Below are positions 46,304 through 56,048 of a stretch of DNA of 64,000 nt, piece by piece. The notes beneath the pieces were generated by a model that did no database searches, was not told where the DNA came from, and saw nothing but the letters and a program-made list of their open reading frames with translations. The stretch covers positions 868,001-932,000 of the forward strand of contig NZ_CANMVK010000001.1 in NCBI RefSeq assembly GCF_947501405.1, in the 5' to 3' direction. This DNA comes from an uncultured Hoeflea sp. (lineage in GTDB: Bacteria > Pseudomonadota > Alphaproteobacteria > Rhizobiales > Rhizobiaceae). The translations under genes and the position numbers were made by a program. Each line of letters starts with the position of its first letter. Position 1 is the first letter of the stretch.

Positions 46304-46753
46304 TCAGGTTCCGTGATCGTCGTGAAACACATTGGGAAGAATTCTGGCCAGCACGCCGATCAGGAAGGCAGTGCTGATTCCGAAGGTCAGCAGACCCGTG
46401 ATGGCGCAAAAGGTGGCGACGATTCTGGCATCCGGCCCCAGGACAATGTCTCCGTAACCCAATGTCGTATAGGTGACGGTGGCGAAGTAAAAGCTGGTCG
46501 CGATATCCGGCAAGTCCGTGATCGCAAGAAAACTCACGGCCCAGGTCCACACCTGCAATGTATGGGCGGCAACCAGGACAAACACCGCCATTGCCAGAAA
46601 TGCGACGATCCGCAGCCGTGGCCATTTCTCTCCGGACAGGCGGGCGGAGAGCTTGCCAAAGAACGGAACGCTGACGGCGACCGCGGTTACGTGGATGACC
46701 GCACTGAATGTCAGCAGACCCGTTCCGAGGACTATCTGTTGGAAAGCGCCCAT
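46304..46753 (-). CDS. Small two-helix potassium channel family protein
   Basis: This 149-residue inner-membrane protein has the potassium selectivity filter TTLGYGD near 96-102, preceded by a pore helix (IATSFYFATVTY) and followed by a final membrane helix (FCAITGLLTFGISTAFLIG). Two further N-terminal hydrophobic segments (about 8-32 and 45-75) give three to four spans. There is no RCK regulatory domain. It is divergent from the RND efflux genes and its ribosome site is weak. Confidence 0.82.
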   Translation of the reverse strand: MGAFQQIVLGTGLLTFSAVIHVTAVAVSVPFFGKLSARLSGEKWPRLRIVAFLAMAVFVLVAAHTLQVWTWAVSFLAITDLPDIATSFYFATVTYTTLGYGDIVLGPDARIVATFCAITGLLTFGISTAFLIGVLARILPNVFHDDHGT

Positions 46754-46774
46754 TTTGTGTTTCCGCTTTTGGCC

Positions 46775-46797
46775 CTATCTCTGTAACAACTAGATAG
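46775..46797. promoter_or_regulatory. Inverted repeat in the channel/RND divergent promoter
   Basis: CTATCT at 46775-46780 and AGATAG at 46792-46797 flank 11 bases in the 74-bp gap before the efflux genes. It could be an operator for an efflux regulator, but no regulator gene is adjacent. Confidence 0.3.
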
Positions 46798-46827
46798 AGG
46801 CACAATCACCGAGCTGGAGCAATTGTT

Positions 46828-48099
46828 ATGACGCGGTTCATCAAATTCGGGTGCATTGTTGCAGTGTCCCTGTTGTCTGCGGGATCCCTTGCGGCCCAGG
46901 ACGCAGCCCAGGACGCGAGCCAGAATGCGGCGCCACGCCCGGCAAAAGTGGCAGTCGTGACCGCAACCGAGTCGATCGTGTCACGGACCTATCCGGCAAA
47001 GGTCCTGCCATCGCGGGAGATCGAGCTGTCTTTCAAGGTCTCGGGTCAAGTGATCGAGCTGCCCGTTCGCGCCGCGACACAAATCTCGCGCGGAGACACC
47101 ATCGCACAGATCGATACGCGGGATTTCGAAAACCAGATCGCCCAGCTTCAAAGTCAGCGCGACCAATCCGCGGCCCAGCTCGATGCCTTGAGATCCGGGG
47201 CGCGAGAAGAGGAGATCGCCGCACTCGAGGCGGCTGTTCAGTCGGCTCAGGCGCAACTGGATCAAGCCCGCGATGCGCTGGAACGTTCCGAACAATTACT
47301 GGAGCGTGGCGTCTCGACGCGGGCGCAAGTGGAGGCGGCGCAGGCGGAGTACCGCGTCGCCGAAGCCAATCTGCGCGCCCAGCAAGAACAACTGCGGATT
47401 GGCCAGGTTGGCGGCCGGCCGGAGGACATCTCTGCTGCCGAAGCGGCCATGCGCGGAATTGAAACCCAGATCAAAGTCGCACGTGACAGTCTCTCGGATG
47501 CCACGCTGACCGCGCCGTTCGATGGGATCATCGCGCGGCGGGACATCGAGAATTTTTCGAACGTCACGGCAGGCCAAAGCATCGCCTTGCTGCAGGGGCT
47601 GGACGTGGTGCATCTGGCCTTCGACATTCCCAGTCCGGATGTGACGGAACTCACCCGCAACGGCCCGGAACAGATCTCCAACACGGCCGTCTTCGATGCG
47701 CTGCCTGGGCAGGTGTTCGAGGCTGAAATCGTCGAGTTCTCGGTCCAGGCCGACAGTGCGACACAGACCTATCGGGGACGTGTCGCGGTGACGGTGCCGG
47801 AAGGATCCGTGATCCTGCCCGGCATGGCGGCGAGTGTTATCTCGAAAACCCAGGGCGCCGCGCCCGAATTGCTGGCGCCGCTGTCTGCAATCGGGGCCGC
47901 AGCCGATGGCGCGCCACTGGTTTGGCTGGTTGACGGTGACGGCATGGTTTCCCAAAGACCGGTCACGCTTGGCCAGGCAAGTGGCTCACAGGTTGTCGTG
48001 ACATCGGGGCTTGCGGACGGCGATACCGTCGTCTCCGCAGGCGTCAGTGAGATTATTGACGGGATGATGATCCGGCCAATCACCCAAGTGGGGAACTAA
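46828..48099 (+). CDS. RND efflux periplasmic adaptor (membrane fusion protein)
   Basis: This 423-residue adaptor of the HlyD/AcrA family bridges an RND pump and an outer-membrane channel. It has a signal peptide about residues 1-24 and no lipobox. The lipoyl-like half YPAKVLPSREIELSFKVSGQ near 56-75 precedes a long alpha-helical hairpin (about 105-205, rich in Gln, Ala, Glu and Arg). The second lipoyl half contains LTAPFDGIIARRDIE near 227-241. Beta-barrel and membrane-proximal domains follow. The pump gene starts four bases after the stop. Confidence 0.9.
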   Translation: MTRFIKFGCIVAVSLLSAGSLAAQDAAQDASQNAAPRPAKVAVVTATESIVSRTYPAKVLPSREIELSFKVSGQVIELPVRAATQISRGDTIAQIDTRDFENQIAQLQSQRDQSAAQLDALRSGAREEEIAALEAAVQSAQAQLDQARDALERSEQLLERGVSTRAQVEAAQAEYRVAEANLRAQQEQLRIGQVGGRPEDISAAEAAMRGIETQIKVARDSLSDATLTAPFDGIIARRDIENFSNVTAGQSIALLQGLDVVHLAFDIPSPDVTELTRNGPEQISNTAVFDALPGQVFEAEIVEFSVQADSATQTYRGRVAVTVPEGSVILPGMAASVISKTQGAAPELLAPLSAIGAAADGAPLVWLVDGDGMVSQRPVTLGQASGSQVVVTSGLADGDTVVSAGVSEIIDGMMIRPITQVGN

Positions 48100-48103
48100 G
48101 CAG

Positions 48104-51100
48104 ATGGATCTGGCTCGGTTTGCCCTTGAGAAGCGGCTGATTTCCGCCGTCGCAACGGTCCTTATCCTGGTTGCCGGCTATTTCGCCTATACGGAATTGC
48201 CGCGGTTTGAGGATCCGGAATTTGTTATCCGGCAAGCCCAGATCATCACGCCCTATCCCGGCGCATCGGCCGAACAGGTGGCCGAGGAAGTCACAGAAGT
48301 CGTCGAGAACGCCTTGCAGCAATTGCAGGGCGTTGACGAGGTGCGGTCTGTCTCGTCGCCTGGCGTCAGCACGGTAACGGTGGAGTTCACGATTGCATCG
48401 ACGCCCGGTTATCCGGAACTGGACCAGAAGTTTTCAAAAATGCGCGCCAAGATCTTGGATGCGCAATCCAGCCTGCCTCCCAATGCACTGCCGTCCCAAG
48501 TCTATGATGACTTTGGCGATGTGTATGCGCAGTATTATGCGGTAACCGGCGAAGGCTTCACGATTTCAGACCTTTATGAGTATGCCAAGAGCTTGCAGCG
48601 CGAGCTGGTGACCGTCGACGGGGTTTCCAAGGTTGTTCTCAGCGGCGTGCAGGAGGAGGTTATTTATGTCGAGTATTCTCTCGCGAGGCTGACAAATCTC
48701 GGCCTGGCGCCGCAGCAGATCCAGCAACTGCTTGAAGGTCAGAACCTTGTAACGCCGGCGGGTTCGATCGTTGCGGGCCTGGCGCGTCTGTCCGTCCGGC
48801 CGGAGGGGGCGGTCGGTTCGCTGGAGGCGATCCGAAGCCTATTGATTACCGATCCGCAAACCGGCGCGTCATTCCGTTTGGGCGACATAGCTAAAGTGTC
48901 GCGCGGCCTCAAGGAGCCGCCGACGTCTTTGCTCTTTCGCAACGGAGAGCTCGCAATCGGCTTGGGGATTTCCAACACGCTTGGCGGCAATGTCGTCAAT
49001 ATGGGGCAAGCCGTTCAGGATCGCATTGACGCCTTGGTGGCCGAGCGGCCCATCGGCATAAACGTTCTGCCGATCTCCGATCAGGGCGCAAGCGTGAAAG
49101 TTTCGGTCAATGATTTCGTTGTCAATGTCGTCGTGGCGCTTGCCATCGTGGTCGGCACATTGCTGGTGTTCATGGGGCTGCGATCCGGAATTTTAATGGG
49201 CGGCATCCTGTTGGTGACCGTTGCCGGTACACTTTTCGGGATGTACCTTTACGGGCTGGACATGCAGCGGATTTCGCTGGGTGCGCTGATCATTGCCCTG
49301 GGGATGCTGGTCGACAACGCGATCGTCGTTGTCGAAGGAACGCTGGTGCGGGTGCAACGCGGCGAAGACGCAGCCGAGGCTTCCAGAGCGGTCGTCAAAC
49401 AAACAGCCTGGCCGCTTTTGGGCGGCACAATTGTCGGCATCCTCGCCTTCTCTCCCATTGGCTTTTCCCCGGACAACACCGGCGAATATGCGGGCAGCCT
49501 GTTCTGGACGATTGGCATTGCACTGCTGTTTTCGTGGCTCGTCGCCATCTGGTTGACGCCCTATTTTTGCACCGTCTTGCTTAAACGGGGCAATGCGGAT
49601 GCGCAGCAAACGGAAAACGCCATACTCAGGGGCTATCGTGATCTGCTTGGGCTTGCCATTCGCGCGCGCTGGCTGACAATCACCATTGTTGTGGCGCTGT
49701 TTGCCTCAGCGGTGGCGCTGTTCAGTGCGGTGCCGTCGGGCTTCTTTCCGCCGTCGACACGTGATCAATTCGTGATCGACTACTTCCTCCCGCAAGGCGC
49801 CGACATCAACCGGACCCAGGCTGATCTGCGCGAGATCGCGGACTATGCCCGCGGCCTGGAAGGCGTCACCGGCACAAATACGGTCATCGGTGGCGGACAT
49901 TTGCGGTTCATGCTGATCTACGAATCCGAAAACAGCAATTCGGCCTACGGACAGATTCTGGTGGATGTGGAAGACTACACTGTCATCGACGGGCTTCGGA
50001 TCAAGCTGCAGGCCTTCATTGACGATGCCTACCCGGAATCCAACACCAAGGTCTGGAAATTCGTGCTTGGCCCCGGCGGGGGTTCAAAAGTCGAGGCCCG
50101 GTTCTTCGGTTCTGATCCTGCGGTGCTGCGTGCGCTTGCCGGAGAGGCCAAAACGATCATGTCCGAAGCCGGGGCGGTGGCGGTCAAGGATGACTGGCGC
50201 GAACAGGTCCAGGTGGTGAGGCCGGTTATCAACACGGAAAATGCCCGTCGCCTTGGTTTGACGCAGGGCGAGATTTCCAATGCGATCTACAGCCATCTGA
50301 CAGGCACCACACTGGGTGTTTACCGAGAGCGCGATGAGTTGCGGAACATCGTCATGCGTCCGGTCGAAGAGGCACGCAATGACATAAGCGAGTTACGCAA
50401 CATCCAAGTCTATACCCAGGCGATCGGCGGCTACATCCCGATAAGCCAGGCGGTGGATCGTTTCGATATTGTATTCGAGGCGGGCAATTTGCGCCGCATT
50501 GACCGTCAACTTGCGATCACCGCTCAGGCGGACAATGCGCCAGGCGTCCTGTCCGGTGATTTGTTCGAAGCGGTGCGAGGGCCGGTTGAGGCGATCAATT
50601 TGCCGCCCGGCTACAGCATGGAATGGAAAGGCGAATACGGAAGCAGCCAGGAAGCCAATGCCGGGCTGGCATCGACCATGCCGATCGGTTTTGGCGCGAT
50701 GTTTATCGTTGTGTTGTTTTTGTTCAATGCCTGGCGGCAGACCATCATCATATGGCTGGTCGTGCCCCTGGCGTTGATCGGTGTGATCTATGGCCTTGCG
50801 GCCACGCAAACGCCTTTGGAATTCATGGCGATCCTGGGCATCCTTTCGCTCACCGGGATGCTTATCAAGAACGCGATTGTGCTGATTGACGAGACGGATA
50901 CCCAGATTGCGGACGGCAAGGCCCGGATGGCCGCGGTTGTGGATGCCGCGGTCAGCCGGGTTCGGCCCGTATCCCTGGGTGTGTTGACCACGGTTCTGGG
51001 CGTTGTTCCATTGCTGTGGGATCCGTTCTTCAAGTCGCTGGCTGTGGTCATCATCTGCGGCCTGAGTTTTGCTACCATTTTGACGTTGATCGTGGTGCCC

Positions 51101-51160
51101 GCTCTCTACACCATCTTCTTCGGGGTCAAGCAGGATGAAGCGGCAGGGACGTCGGGATGA
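48104..51160 (+). CDS. RND family efflux transporter permease
   Basis: This 1018-residue inner-membrane proton-driven pump has the HAE-type topology: one span near 11-31, a large periplasmic loop, a block of five to six spans at about 335-545, a second large loop, and a final block at about 850-1000. The helix-4 region reads LGMLVDNAIVVVEG, with DN where AcrB has DD; one acidic residue of the proton relay is thus retained. No outer-membrane channel gene is present in the window, so a shared one must be used. Substrates cannot be predicted. Confidence 0.92.
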   Translation: MDLARFALEKRLISAVATVLILVAGYFAYTELPRFEDPEFVIRQAQIITPYPGASAEQVAEEVTEVVENALQQLQGVDEVRSVSSPGVSTVTVEFTIASTPGYPELDQKFSKMRAKILDAQSSLPPNALPSQVYDDFGDVYAQYYAVTGEGFTISDLYEYAKSLQRELVTVDGVSKVVLSGVQEEVIYVEYSLARLTNLGLAPQQIQQLLEGQNLVTPAGSIVAGLARLSVRPEGAVGSLEAIRSLLITDPQTGASFRLGDIAKVSRGLKEPPTSLLFRNGELAIGLGISNTLGGNVVNMGQAVQDRIDALVAERPIGINVLPISDQGASVKVSVNDFVVNVVVALAIVVGTLLVFMGLRSGILMGGILLVTVAGTLFGMYLYGLDMQRISLGALIIALGMLVDNAIVVVEGTLVRVQRGEDAAEASRAVVKQTAWPLLGGTIVGILAFSPIGFSPDNTGEYAGSLFWTIGIALLFSWLVAIWLTPYFCTVLLKRGNADAQQTENAILRGYRDLLGLAIRARWLTITIVVALFASAVALFSAVPSGFFPPSTRDQFVIDYFLPQGADINRTQADLREIADYARGLEGVTGTNTVIGGGHLRFMLIYESENSNSAYGQILVDVEDYTVIDGLRIKLQAFIDDAYPESNTKVWKFVLGPGGGSKVEARFFGSDPAVLRALAGEAKTIMSEAGAVAVKDDWREQVQVVRPVINTENARRLGLTQGEISNAIYSHLTGTTLGVYRERDELRNIVMRPVEEARNDISELRNIQVYTQAIGGYIPISQAVDRFDIVFEAGNLRRIDRQLAITAQADNAPGVLSGDLFEAVRGPVEAINLPPGYSMEWKGEYGSSQEANAGLASTMPIGFGAMFIVVLFLFNAWRQTIIIWLVVPLALIGVIYGLAATQTPLEFMAILGILSLTGMLIKNAIVLIDETDTQIADGKARMAAVVDAAVSRVRPVSLGVLTTVLGVVPLLWDPFFKSLAVVIICGLSFATILTLIVVPALYTIFFGVKQDEAAGTSG

Positions 51161-51303
51161 TCCGATGCAAATGACTTCGCCCTCTGCGATTGCCCGATCG
51201 CGTGATCTCGTTGTTCGGGATCGCTTTTGCCAATCTGTAGTTTCCAGCCTTGAAACCAGCGGCAATGGTGTGAGACGCGCTATACCGGAAATGGACCTGG
51301 AAG
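51161..51303. other. Intergenic spacer between RND and GltS genes
   Basis: The 143 bases show no gene or strong hairpin. A GGAAG lies just before the ATG at 51304. A promoter for the transporter pair may be here. Confidence 0.3.
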
Positions 51304-52512
51304 ATGCCTGAGATCGTTATTCCGGCCTTTGTGTCTGTGACGCTCGGGTTCGTTGTGTTCTTCCTTGGGTCGTTCCTGACGCGCAAGGTTGCCGTTTTGA
51401 GCGACTACAATATCCCCGAGCCCGTGTCCGGCGGCCTGGCCGTTGCGCTGCTGGTCTGGGTGCTTTTTGCGCTCACAGGGCGGCAGGTATCCTTTGATCT
51501 GGCTGTGCGCGACTATTTGCTCGTCGCCTTCTTTGCCACGATTGGTCTGAATGCCCGGATCTCGGACCTGTTTCGCGGCGGGCGCTTGCTGCTGCTGCTT
51601 CTGGCGCTGACCTTGGCGTTCATGACTCTGCAAAACGTCGTGGGTCTGGTCGGTGTCACCATTTTTGGCCTGCCGTCGGCGACGTCCGTTCTTGTTGGCT
51701 CCGCATCGTTGATCGGTGGTCATGGCACCGCAATCGCCTGGGGGCCGCAGATCGAGGATCTCACCGGTTTCGCAGCGGCTTCGGAGATGGGAGTGGCCTC
51801 GGCCACGCTTGGTCTGATCCTGGCTGCGTTGCTGGGCGGTCCAATCGCGAAACGCCTGATCGACCGCCACAATCTGCAAAGCGACCAAACCGCAGAACCG
51901 ATCGTGGGTCTGGAATTTGATGATGCCGAAAACCCTGACGACCTGATCAATCATGTCAGCCTGATGCGCGGCATGCTCGCCGTTCACGTCGCCATATTGA
52001 TCGGCTTCATCCTGCATCTGGCGATCAGCGAGGCCGGGATCAAGCTCCCGCTGTTTGTGCCTTGCTTGCTTGTTGGGATCGTCATGTCGAACACGATTCC
52101 CCTGGTGTTTCCGAAAATATCCTGGCCCGCACGGACGAAATCGCTCGCGGTGATCTCTGATTACTGCCTGTCGGTTTTCCTGGCGATGTCATTGATGAGC
52201 CTCCAGCTATGGACGCTCGCCGACCTTGGCGGGCCCATTCTCGCCATACTTGTTCTCCAGGTGGTTATGACGGTTGCCTTCATCCTGGGTGTCTTCTTCC
52301 GGCTGATGGGCAGCACATACCAGGGAGCGGTTCTAAGCGCGGGGTTTGCGGGCTTTACGCTGGGTGCCACGCCAACAGCCATTGCGAACATGTCGTCGGT
52401 CGCCAAACGCTATGGGCCAGCGCCTTTGGCCTTTATCGTGCTGCCACTGGTGTCGGCCTTTTTCGTTGACCTCGCAAATGCGGTCATTATCCAGATCTTT
52501 GTGAGCCTTTGA
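51304..52512 (+). CDS. gltS: Sodium/glutamate symporter (GltS family)
   Basis: This 402-residue inner-membrane carrier imports glutamate (or a related dicarboxylate) with Na+. About ten to twelve hydrophobic segments are seen. The two re-entrant-loop signatures are visible: NIPEPVSGGLAVALL near 35-49 and GGHGTAIAWGPQI near 138-150. Their second-half counterpart is GFTLGATPTAIANM near 350-363. Its stop codon directly abuts the start of the BCCT gene (TGAATG), so the two are translated from one mRNA. Confidence 0.9.
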   Translation: MPEIVIPAFVSVTLGFVVFFLGSFLTRKVAVLSDYNIPEPVSGGLAVALLVWVLFALTGRQVSFDLAVRDYLLVAFFATIGLNARISDLFRGGRLLLLLLALTLAFMTLQNVVGLVGVTIFGLPSATSVLVGSASLIGGHGTAIAWGPQIEDLTGFAAASEMGVASATLGLILAALLGGPIAKRLIDRHNLQSDQTAEPIVGLEFDDAENPDDLINHVSLMRGMLAVHVAILIGFILHLAISEAGIKLPLFVPCLLVGIVMSNTIPLVFPKISWPARTKSLAVISDYCLSVFLAMSLMSLQLWTLADLGGPILAILVLQVVMTVAFILGVFFRLMGSTYQGAVLSAGFAGFTLGATPTAIANMSSVAKRYGPAPLAFIVLPLVSAFFVDLANAVIIQIFVSL

Positions 52513-54012
52513 ATGAGCCGTTCCCAGTTTCTTCTTGCGACGTCACTTGCGACCATCGCTGCCGTGGGGATCTGGGGTATTGCGGATGCCGAAGGCCTGG
52601 TCCGGATCGCGTCAGTCCTTGTGGATCGCTACTTTGAAAGCCGCGGCTGGTTTGTAATGCTGTCCGTGTCGGCGATGCTGTTTTTGTGCATCTGGCTGGC
52701 GTTCTCGAAATATGGCTCCATCCGTCTTGGCGCGGATGAGGACCGGCCGGAGTTTTCCACGCCGTCGTGGATCGCCATGCTCTTTGCGGCGGGAATGGGT
52801 GTTGGTTTGCTGTTTTGGGCGGTGGCGGAACCGCTGACCCACTATGCCTTCGCGTCGAAATTCATGGCGCCGCCGATTGCTGCACAGCAAGCGCTTCTGG
52901 CGACCAATTTTCACTGGGGTATTCATGCCTGGGCCATCTACGGGGCAACGGCGCTGTCGATCGCCTATTTCACCTTCCGGCGCGGCGCGCCGATGCTGGT
53001 GAGCGGCCCGGTTGAGACCCTGTTTCCCGACGAGACCTGGTCGAAGGTCGTTGGCTGGCTGTCAGATTTCATGGCCATTGTGGCGATTGCCATAGGGGTC
53101 GGCGGTTCCATTGCGATGGGCGTCTTTCAGGTCGCCGACGGCGTCGATGTCATGATGGGCGGCAGTGCTGCGGCAGGGTGGCTTGTCGCCCTGGTGTTTG
53201 CGGTGATGGTTGTGGCGTATCTTCCGCCTTTGCTTGTGGATCTGGGAGCCGGCATGGCGCGCCTGTCCAACACAGCCATGATTATTGCGATCGGACTGGT
53301 CGGTTACACGATCATTCTCGGCCCCACCGAATTCTTACTGAACTCCATCGTCAACAGCTTTGGCGACTATGCGTTTTCTGCGATACCGCGCGGGTTTCAG
53401 ACGCTGACATTCTTTGGCGATGAGTTGGGCGTGTGGTTCCAGGACTGGACGTTGACATATATGGTCTGGTGGATTGCGTGGGGGCCATTTGTCGGGGTCT
53501 TTATCGCCCGGATTTCAAAGGGGCGGACGATCCGCGAGTTCCTGCTCGGCGTTCTCATCGGACCGACGGTGTTTTCGGTGATCTGGTTTGGCGCATTTGG
53601 CGGCATTGGCCTGTTTGATGCCTTGCGCGGCAATGGCGATCTGTCGGTCATGACCGCCGACAATGTTCAGCGGGTGACATTTACACTGCTGGAGCGGCTG
53701 CCTTTCCCGATGGTGACCACCGTTGCGACAATCTGCGCCGCGTTCCTTTTCATTGTTACCAGCGTCGTCAGTGCGGCCTTCGTGCTGGGAACGTTTTCCA
53801 CTGGCGGGGATCCGGATCCAAGCCCCCGTGTCCGCCTGATCTGGGGCGTGCTTCTCGGGCTTTTGGGCGCGGCCATGATCCTGTCGGGATCCATCGACGC
53901 CATCAAAAAGCTGATCGCGATCGGCGCGCTGCCGTTTGTCTTCGTCTGCGTCTTGCTTTGCGTTTGTCTGGTTCGCGGGTTGCGGCAGGAGGTTCTAAAT
54001 GCTGATCGGTGA
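52513..54012 (+). CDS. BCCT family transporter (betaine/choline/carnitine type)
   Basis: This 499-residue secondary carrier has twelve expected membrane spans. The family signature YMVWWIAWGPFVGVFIARIS is near 316-335 and the glycine-rich helix AAGMGVGLLFWAVAEPLTHY near 92-111. The N- and C-terminal cytoplasmic tails are short, so osmosensing through a long tail as in BetP is unlikely. It probably imports glycine betaine, choline or a related quaternary amine as nutrient or osmoprotectant. Its last 14 bases overlap a 29-codon gene. Confidence 0.92.
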   Translation: MSRSQFLLATSLATIAAVGIWGIADAEGLVRIASVLVDRYFESRGWFVMLSVSAMLFLCIWLAFSKYGSIRLGADEDRPEFSTPSWIAMLFAAGMGVGLLFWAVAEPLTHYAFASKFMAPPIAAQQALLATNFHWGIHAWAIYGATALSIAYFTFRRGAPMLVSGPVETLFPDETWSKVVGWLSDFMAIVAIAIGVGGSIAMGVFQVADGVDVMMGGSAAAGWLVALVFAVMVVAYLPPLLVDLGAGMARLSNTAMIIAIGLVGYTIILGPTEFLLNSIVNSFGDYAFSAIPRGFQTLTFFGDELGVWFQDWTLTYMVWWIAWGPFVGVFIARISKGRTIREFLLGVLIGPTVFSVIWFGAFGGIGLFDALRGNGDLSVMTADNVQRVTFTLLERLPFPMVTTVATICAAFLFIVTSVVSAAFVLGTFSTGGDPDPSPRVRLIWGVLLGLLGAAMILSGSIDAIKKLIAIGALPFVFVCVLLCVCLVRGLRQEVLNADR

Positions 54013-54088
54013 AGCGGTTGACACAACTTCGAACCTGGTCACCTTCGCCTTCATCGGCGCGATGATCTGGTTGCTGGTCCGTCCATAG
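53999..54088 (+). CDS. Putative 29-residue single-span membrane peptide
   Basis: This tiny gene has an ideal Shine-Dalgarno AGGAGG at 53987-53992, six bases before the ATG at 53999. It overlaps the 3' end of the BCCT gene in another frame. The 29-residue product is MLIGEAVDTTSNLV followed by a hydrophobic stretch (about 14-27) ending LLVRP, enough for one membrane helix with a positive end. Small accessory subunits encoded behind secondary transporters are known, for example MetS with MetP. A role as subunit or stabiliser of the BCCT carrier is an inference; the alternative is a chance ORF. Confidence 0.55.
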   Translation: MLIGEAVDTTSNLVTFAFIGAMIWLLVRP

Positions 54089-54319
54089 TCACGCAATGAC
54101 CTGGCGAAGCCGGAGGGCAGGGCAGAGCCTTTGTCGACCTGTTCTACAAGAACCGAAAGCCGGTGCGCCAAGCACTGTCTGGCCGAGCTTCCTGAAACCG
54201 GTTGGCGGCAGACTGCGAAGGTGCGGGCGCCTTTCCAGCGGTGGACGGTCCTGTTACAGGAGAAACAAGCCGCAGATGAACAATCCCCTTTGCCCAGCAT
54301 CGGTTTGAAGACTTAGACA

Positions 54320-55315
54320 ATGCAGATCATTCAAAACGCGAGACTTGCCGTCGCACCCATGATGGACTGGACGGACAGGCATTGCCGGTTTTTGCATCGG
54401 CAGCTTACGCGGCGGGCGCTGCTTTATACGGAGATGGTGGTGGCTGAGGCCGCGATCTTTGGGGATCGTGAGCGTCTCATGGCTTTTGATCAGGCCGAGC
54501 ATCCGGTTGCCTTGCAGCTCGGCGGGTCCGAGCCCGACAAGCTTGCCGAGGCGGTTCGTGTCGCCAATGGCTTCGGCTATGACGAGATCAACCTCAATGT
54601 CGGCTGTCCGTCCGACCGTGTTCAGTCGGGCGCGTTCGGCGCCTGCCTGATGCGCGAGCCTGATCTGGTCGGGCGTTGCGTCGCGGCAATGAAGGCGGTC
54701 TCCGATGCGCCGGTCACCGTCAAATGCCGCATCGGGGTTGATGAACAGGACCCGGGGATTGCGTTGCCGGCGCTGGCCAGGGCGGTGCTGGAGGCCGGCG
54801 CCGACGCCATCTGGGTGCATGCGCGCAAGGCATGGCTGGAGGGGCTGTCGCCCAAGGAAAACCGCGATATCCCGCCGCTCGATTATGATCAGGTCTATCG
54901 GCTCAAGCAGCAATATCCCAAAGTATTCATCGGGATAAACGGTGGAGTTGCCAATCTGAGTCAAGCGCTTGAGCATTTGAATCATGTCGATGGCGTGATG
55001 CTTGGCCGCGCCGCCTATCACAATGCGCAATTGCTGGGCGAGGCCGACAGGCTGATCTATGGCGAGGATCGGGGGCCCGTCGACTGGGCGGCGGTGCGCG
55101 ACGCCATGATGGCGCATGCCGAAGCGCATCTCGCTGCGGGCGGTCGGCTCAACCATGTCACCCGGCATATGGTCGGGTTGTTTCAGGGCGTGCGCGGGGC
55201 GCGGCGGTTCCGGCAGATTCTGTCAACCGAAAGCACCCGGGTCGATGCCGGACCAGAGGTGATCGCCGCGGCCTTTGCGGCGATTGATTTCGAGGATCTG
55301 AAGACCGCGGCCTGA
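54320..55315 (+). CDS. dusA: tRNA dihydrouridine synthase A
   Basis: This 331-residue FMN enzyme reduces specific uridines in the tRNA D-loop. The N-terminal VAPMMDWTDRHCRF and active-site NVGCPSDRV (C96) are typical of DusA, as are the phosphate-binding GINGGVANL and MLGRAAYHNAQLL. The length fits DusA rather than DusB or DusC. No strong ribosome site is seen; the start agrees with the onset of homology. The 231-bp gap before it holds no supported gene. Confidence 0.95.
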   Translation: MQIIQNARLAVAPMMDWTDRHCRFLHRQLTRRALLYTEMVVAEAAIFGDRERLMAFDQAEHPVALQLGGSEPDKLAEAVRVANGFGYDEINLNVGCPSDRVQSGAFGACLMREPDLVGRCVAAMKAVSDAPVTVKCRIGVDEQDPGIALPALARAVLEAGADAIWVHARKAWLEGLSPKENRDIPPLDYDQVYRLKQQYPKVFIGINGGVANLSQALEHLNHVDGVMLGRAAYHNAQLLGEADRLIYGEDRGPVDWAAVRDAMMAHAEAHLAAGGRLNHVTRHMVGLFQGVRGARRFRQILSTESTRVDAGPEVIAAAFAAIDFEDLKTAA

Positions 55316-55350
55316 CCGTGGCGGGATGGCCGGTCTGCGGCACAGCGCAT

Positions 55351-55728
55351 TCAGGCGCCGGGCAGCGGGCTCGGCTTGCCTGCGGCGTCAAGCGCCACCA
55401 TTACGAACAGCGCATTGGTGACCTTGTCCATTTGCGGCGAGAGGTAGCGCTGCGCCCAGGCCTCGACCCGCAAGGTCATCGAGGTGCGGCCGACCTTGAT
55501 GATGTCGGTGTAGATGCACAGCGTATCGCCGATCTTGACCGGCATGGCGAAGGACATCTCGTTGACAGCCGCGGTCACCACACGGCCCCTGGCGCGTTCG
55601 GCGGCGCGGATGCCGCAGGCCAAATCCATCTGCGCCATCACCCAGCCGCCAAAGATATCGCCGGCCGCATTGGCGTCGCCGGGCATCGCAAGGGTTCTCA
55701 GTGTCAATTCACCCGCCGGTTCGCTCAT
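55351..55728 (-). CDS. Acyl-CoA thioesterase (YciA-like hotdog protein)
   Basis: This 125-residue hotdog-fold hydrolase cleaves acyl-CoA to free acid and CoA. The N-terminal ELTLRTLAMPGDANAAGDIFGGW carries the catalytic Asn/Asp region of the YciA group. The start at 55728 has GGAGAAACG upstream on the minus strand. It converges with dusA. Confidence 0.88.
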   Translation of the reverse strand: MSEPAGELTLRTLAMPGDANAAGDIFGGWVMAQMDLACGIRAAERARGRVVTAAVNEMSFAMPVKIGDTLCIYTDIIKVGRTSMTLRVEAWAQRYLSPQMDKVTNALFVMVALDAAGKPSPLPGA

Positions 55729-56048
55729 GCGTTTCTCCTGTGTCCAAACTCTGTTCAACGGTCCGGAAACCGATTCCCGTCCCCCGGGTCGCGGTGCTGT
55801 CTTTCGCTTCGGGCGCTCTGGGGGAGGCCTTTTCGCAACACCTGACCTGCGGTTTGTGTAGAGCGCTTCAGACGCAAAGGGAAGCCGGCGTGGTGGTGCG
55901 TCTTGCAAGCACGTGGGCGTCAAGAAATCGGAAACCTGGAATTCGGGATCCAGAGGTTACGGTCCAAAAACGGGTACCCAGAAATTGGGGACGAGTATTC
56001 GCAAGGGATCGCAACCCGTTCTTCAGATTGGTGGTGTTGTCTGGCCGC
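55729..56048. other. 320-bp intergenic region before the diguanylate cyclase
   Basis: This stretch lies between divergent thioesterase and cyclase genes and should hold both promoters. An open frame continues upstream of the chosen cyclase start, but its residues look random. No clear hairpin, repeat or RNA gene was recognised. Confidence 0.4.

Noticed and set aside
45891-46805. A single 304-residue gene on the minus strand
   Set aside because: It overlaps the potassium channel gene in another frame, and only its last approximately 27 residues resemble a protein family. It is better explained as a decayed binding-protein tail.
54131-54316. 61-codon open frame before dusA
   Set aside because: No ribosome site, no hydrophobic or domain pattern, and Cys/Arg-rich random-looking composition.
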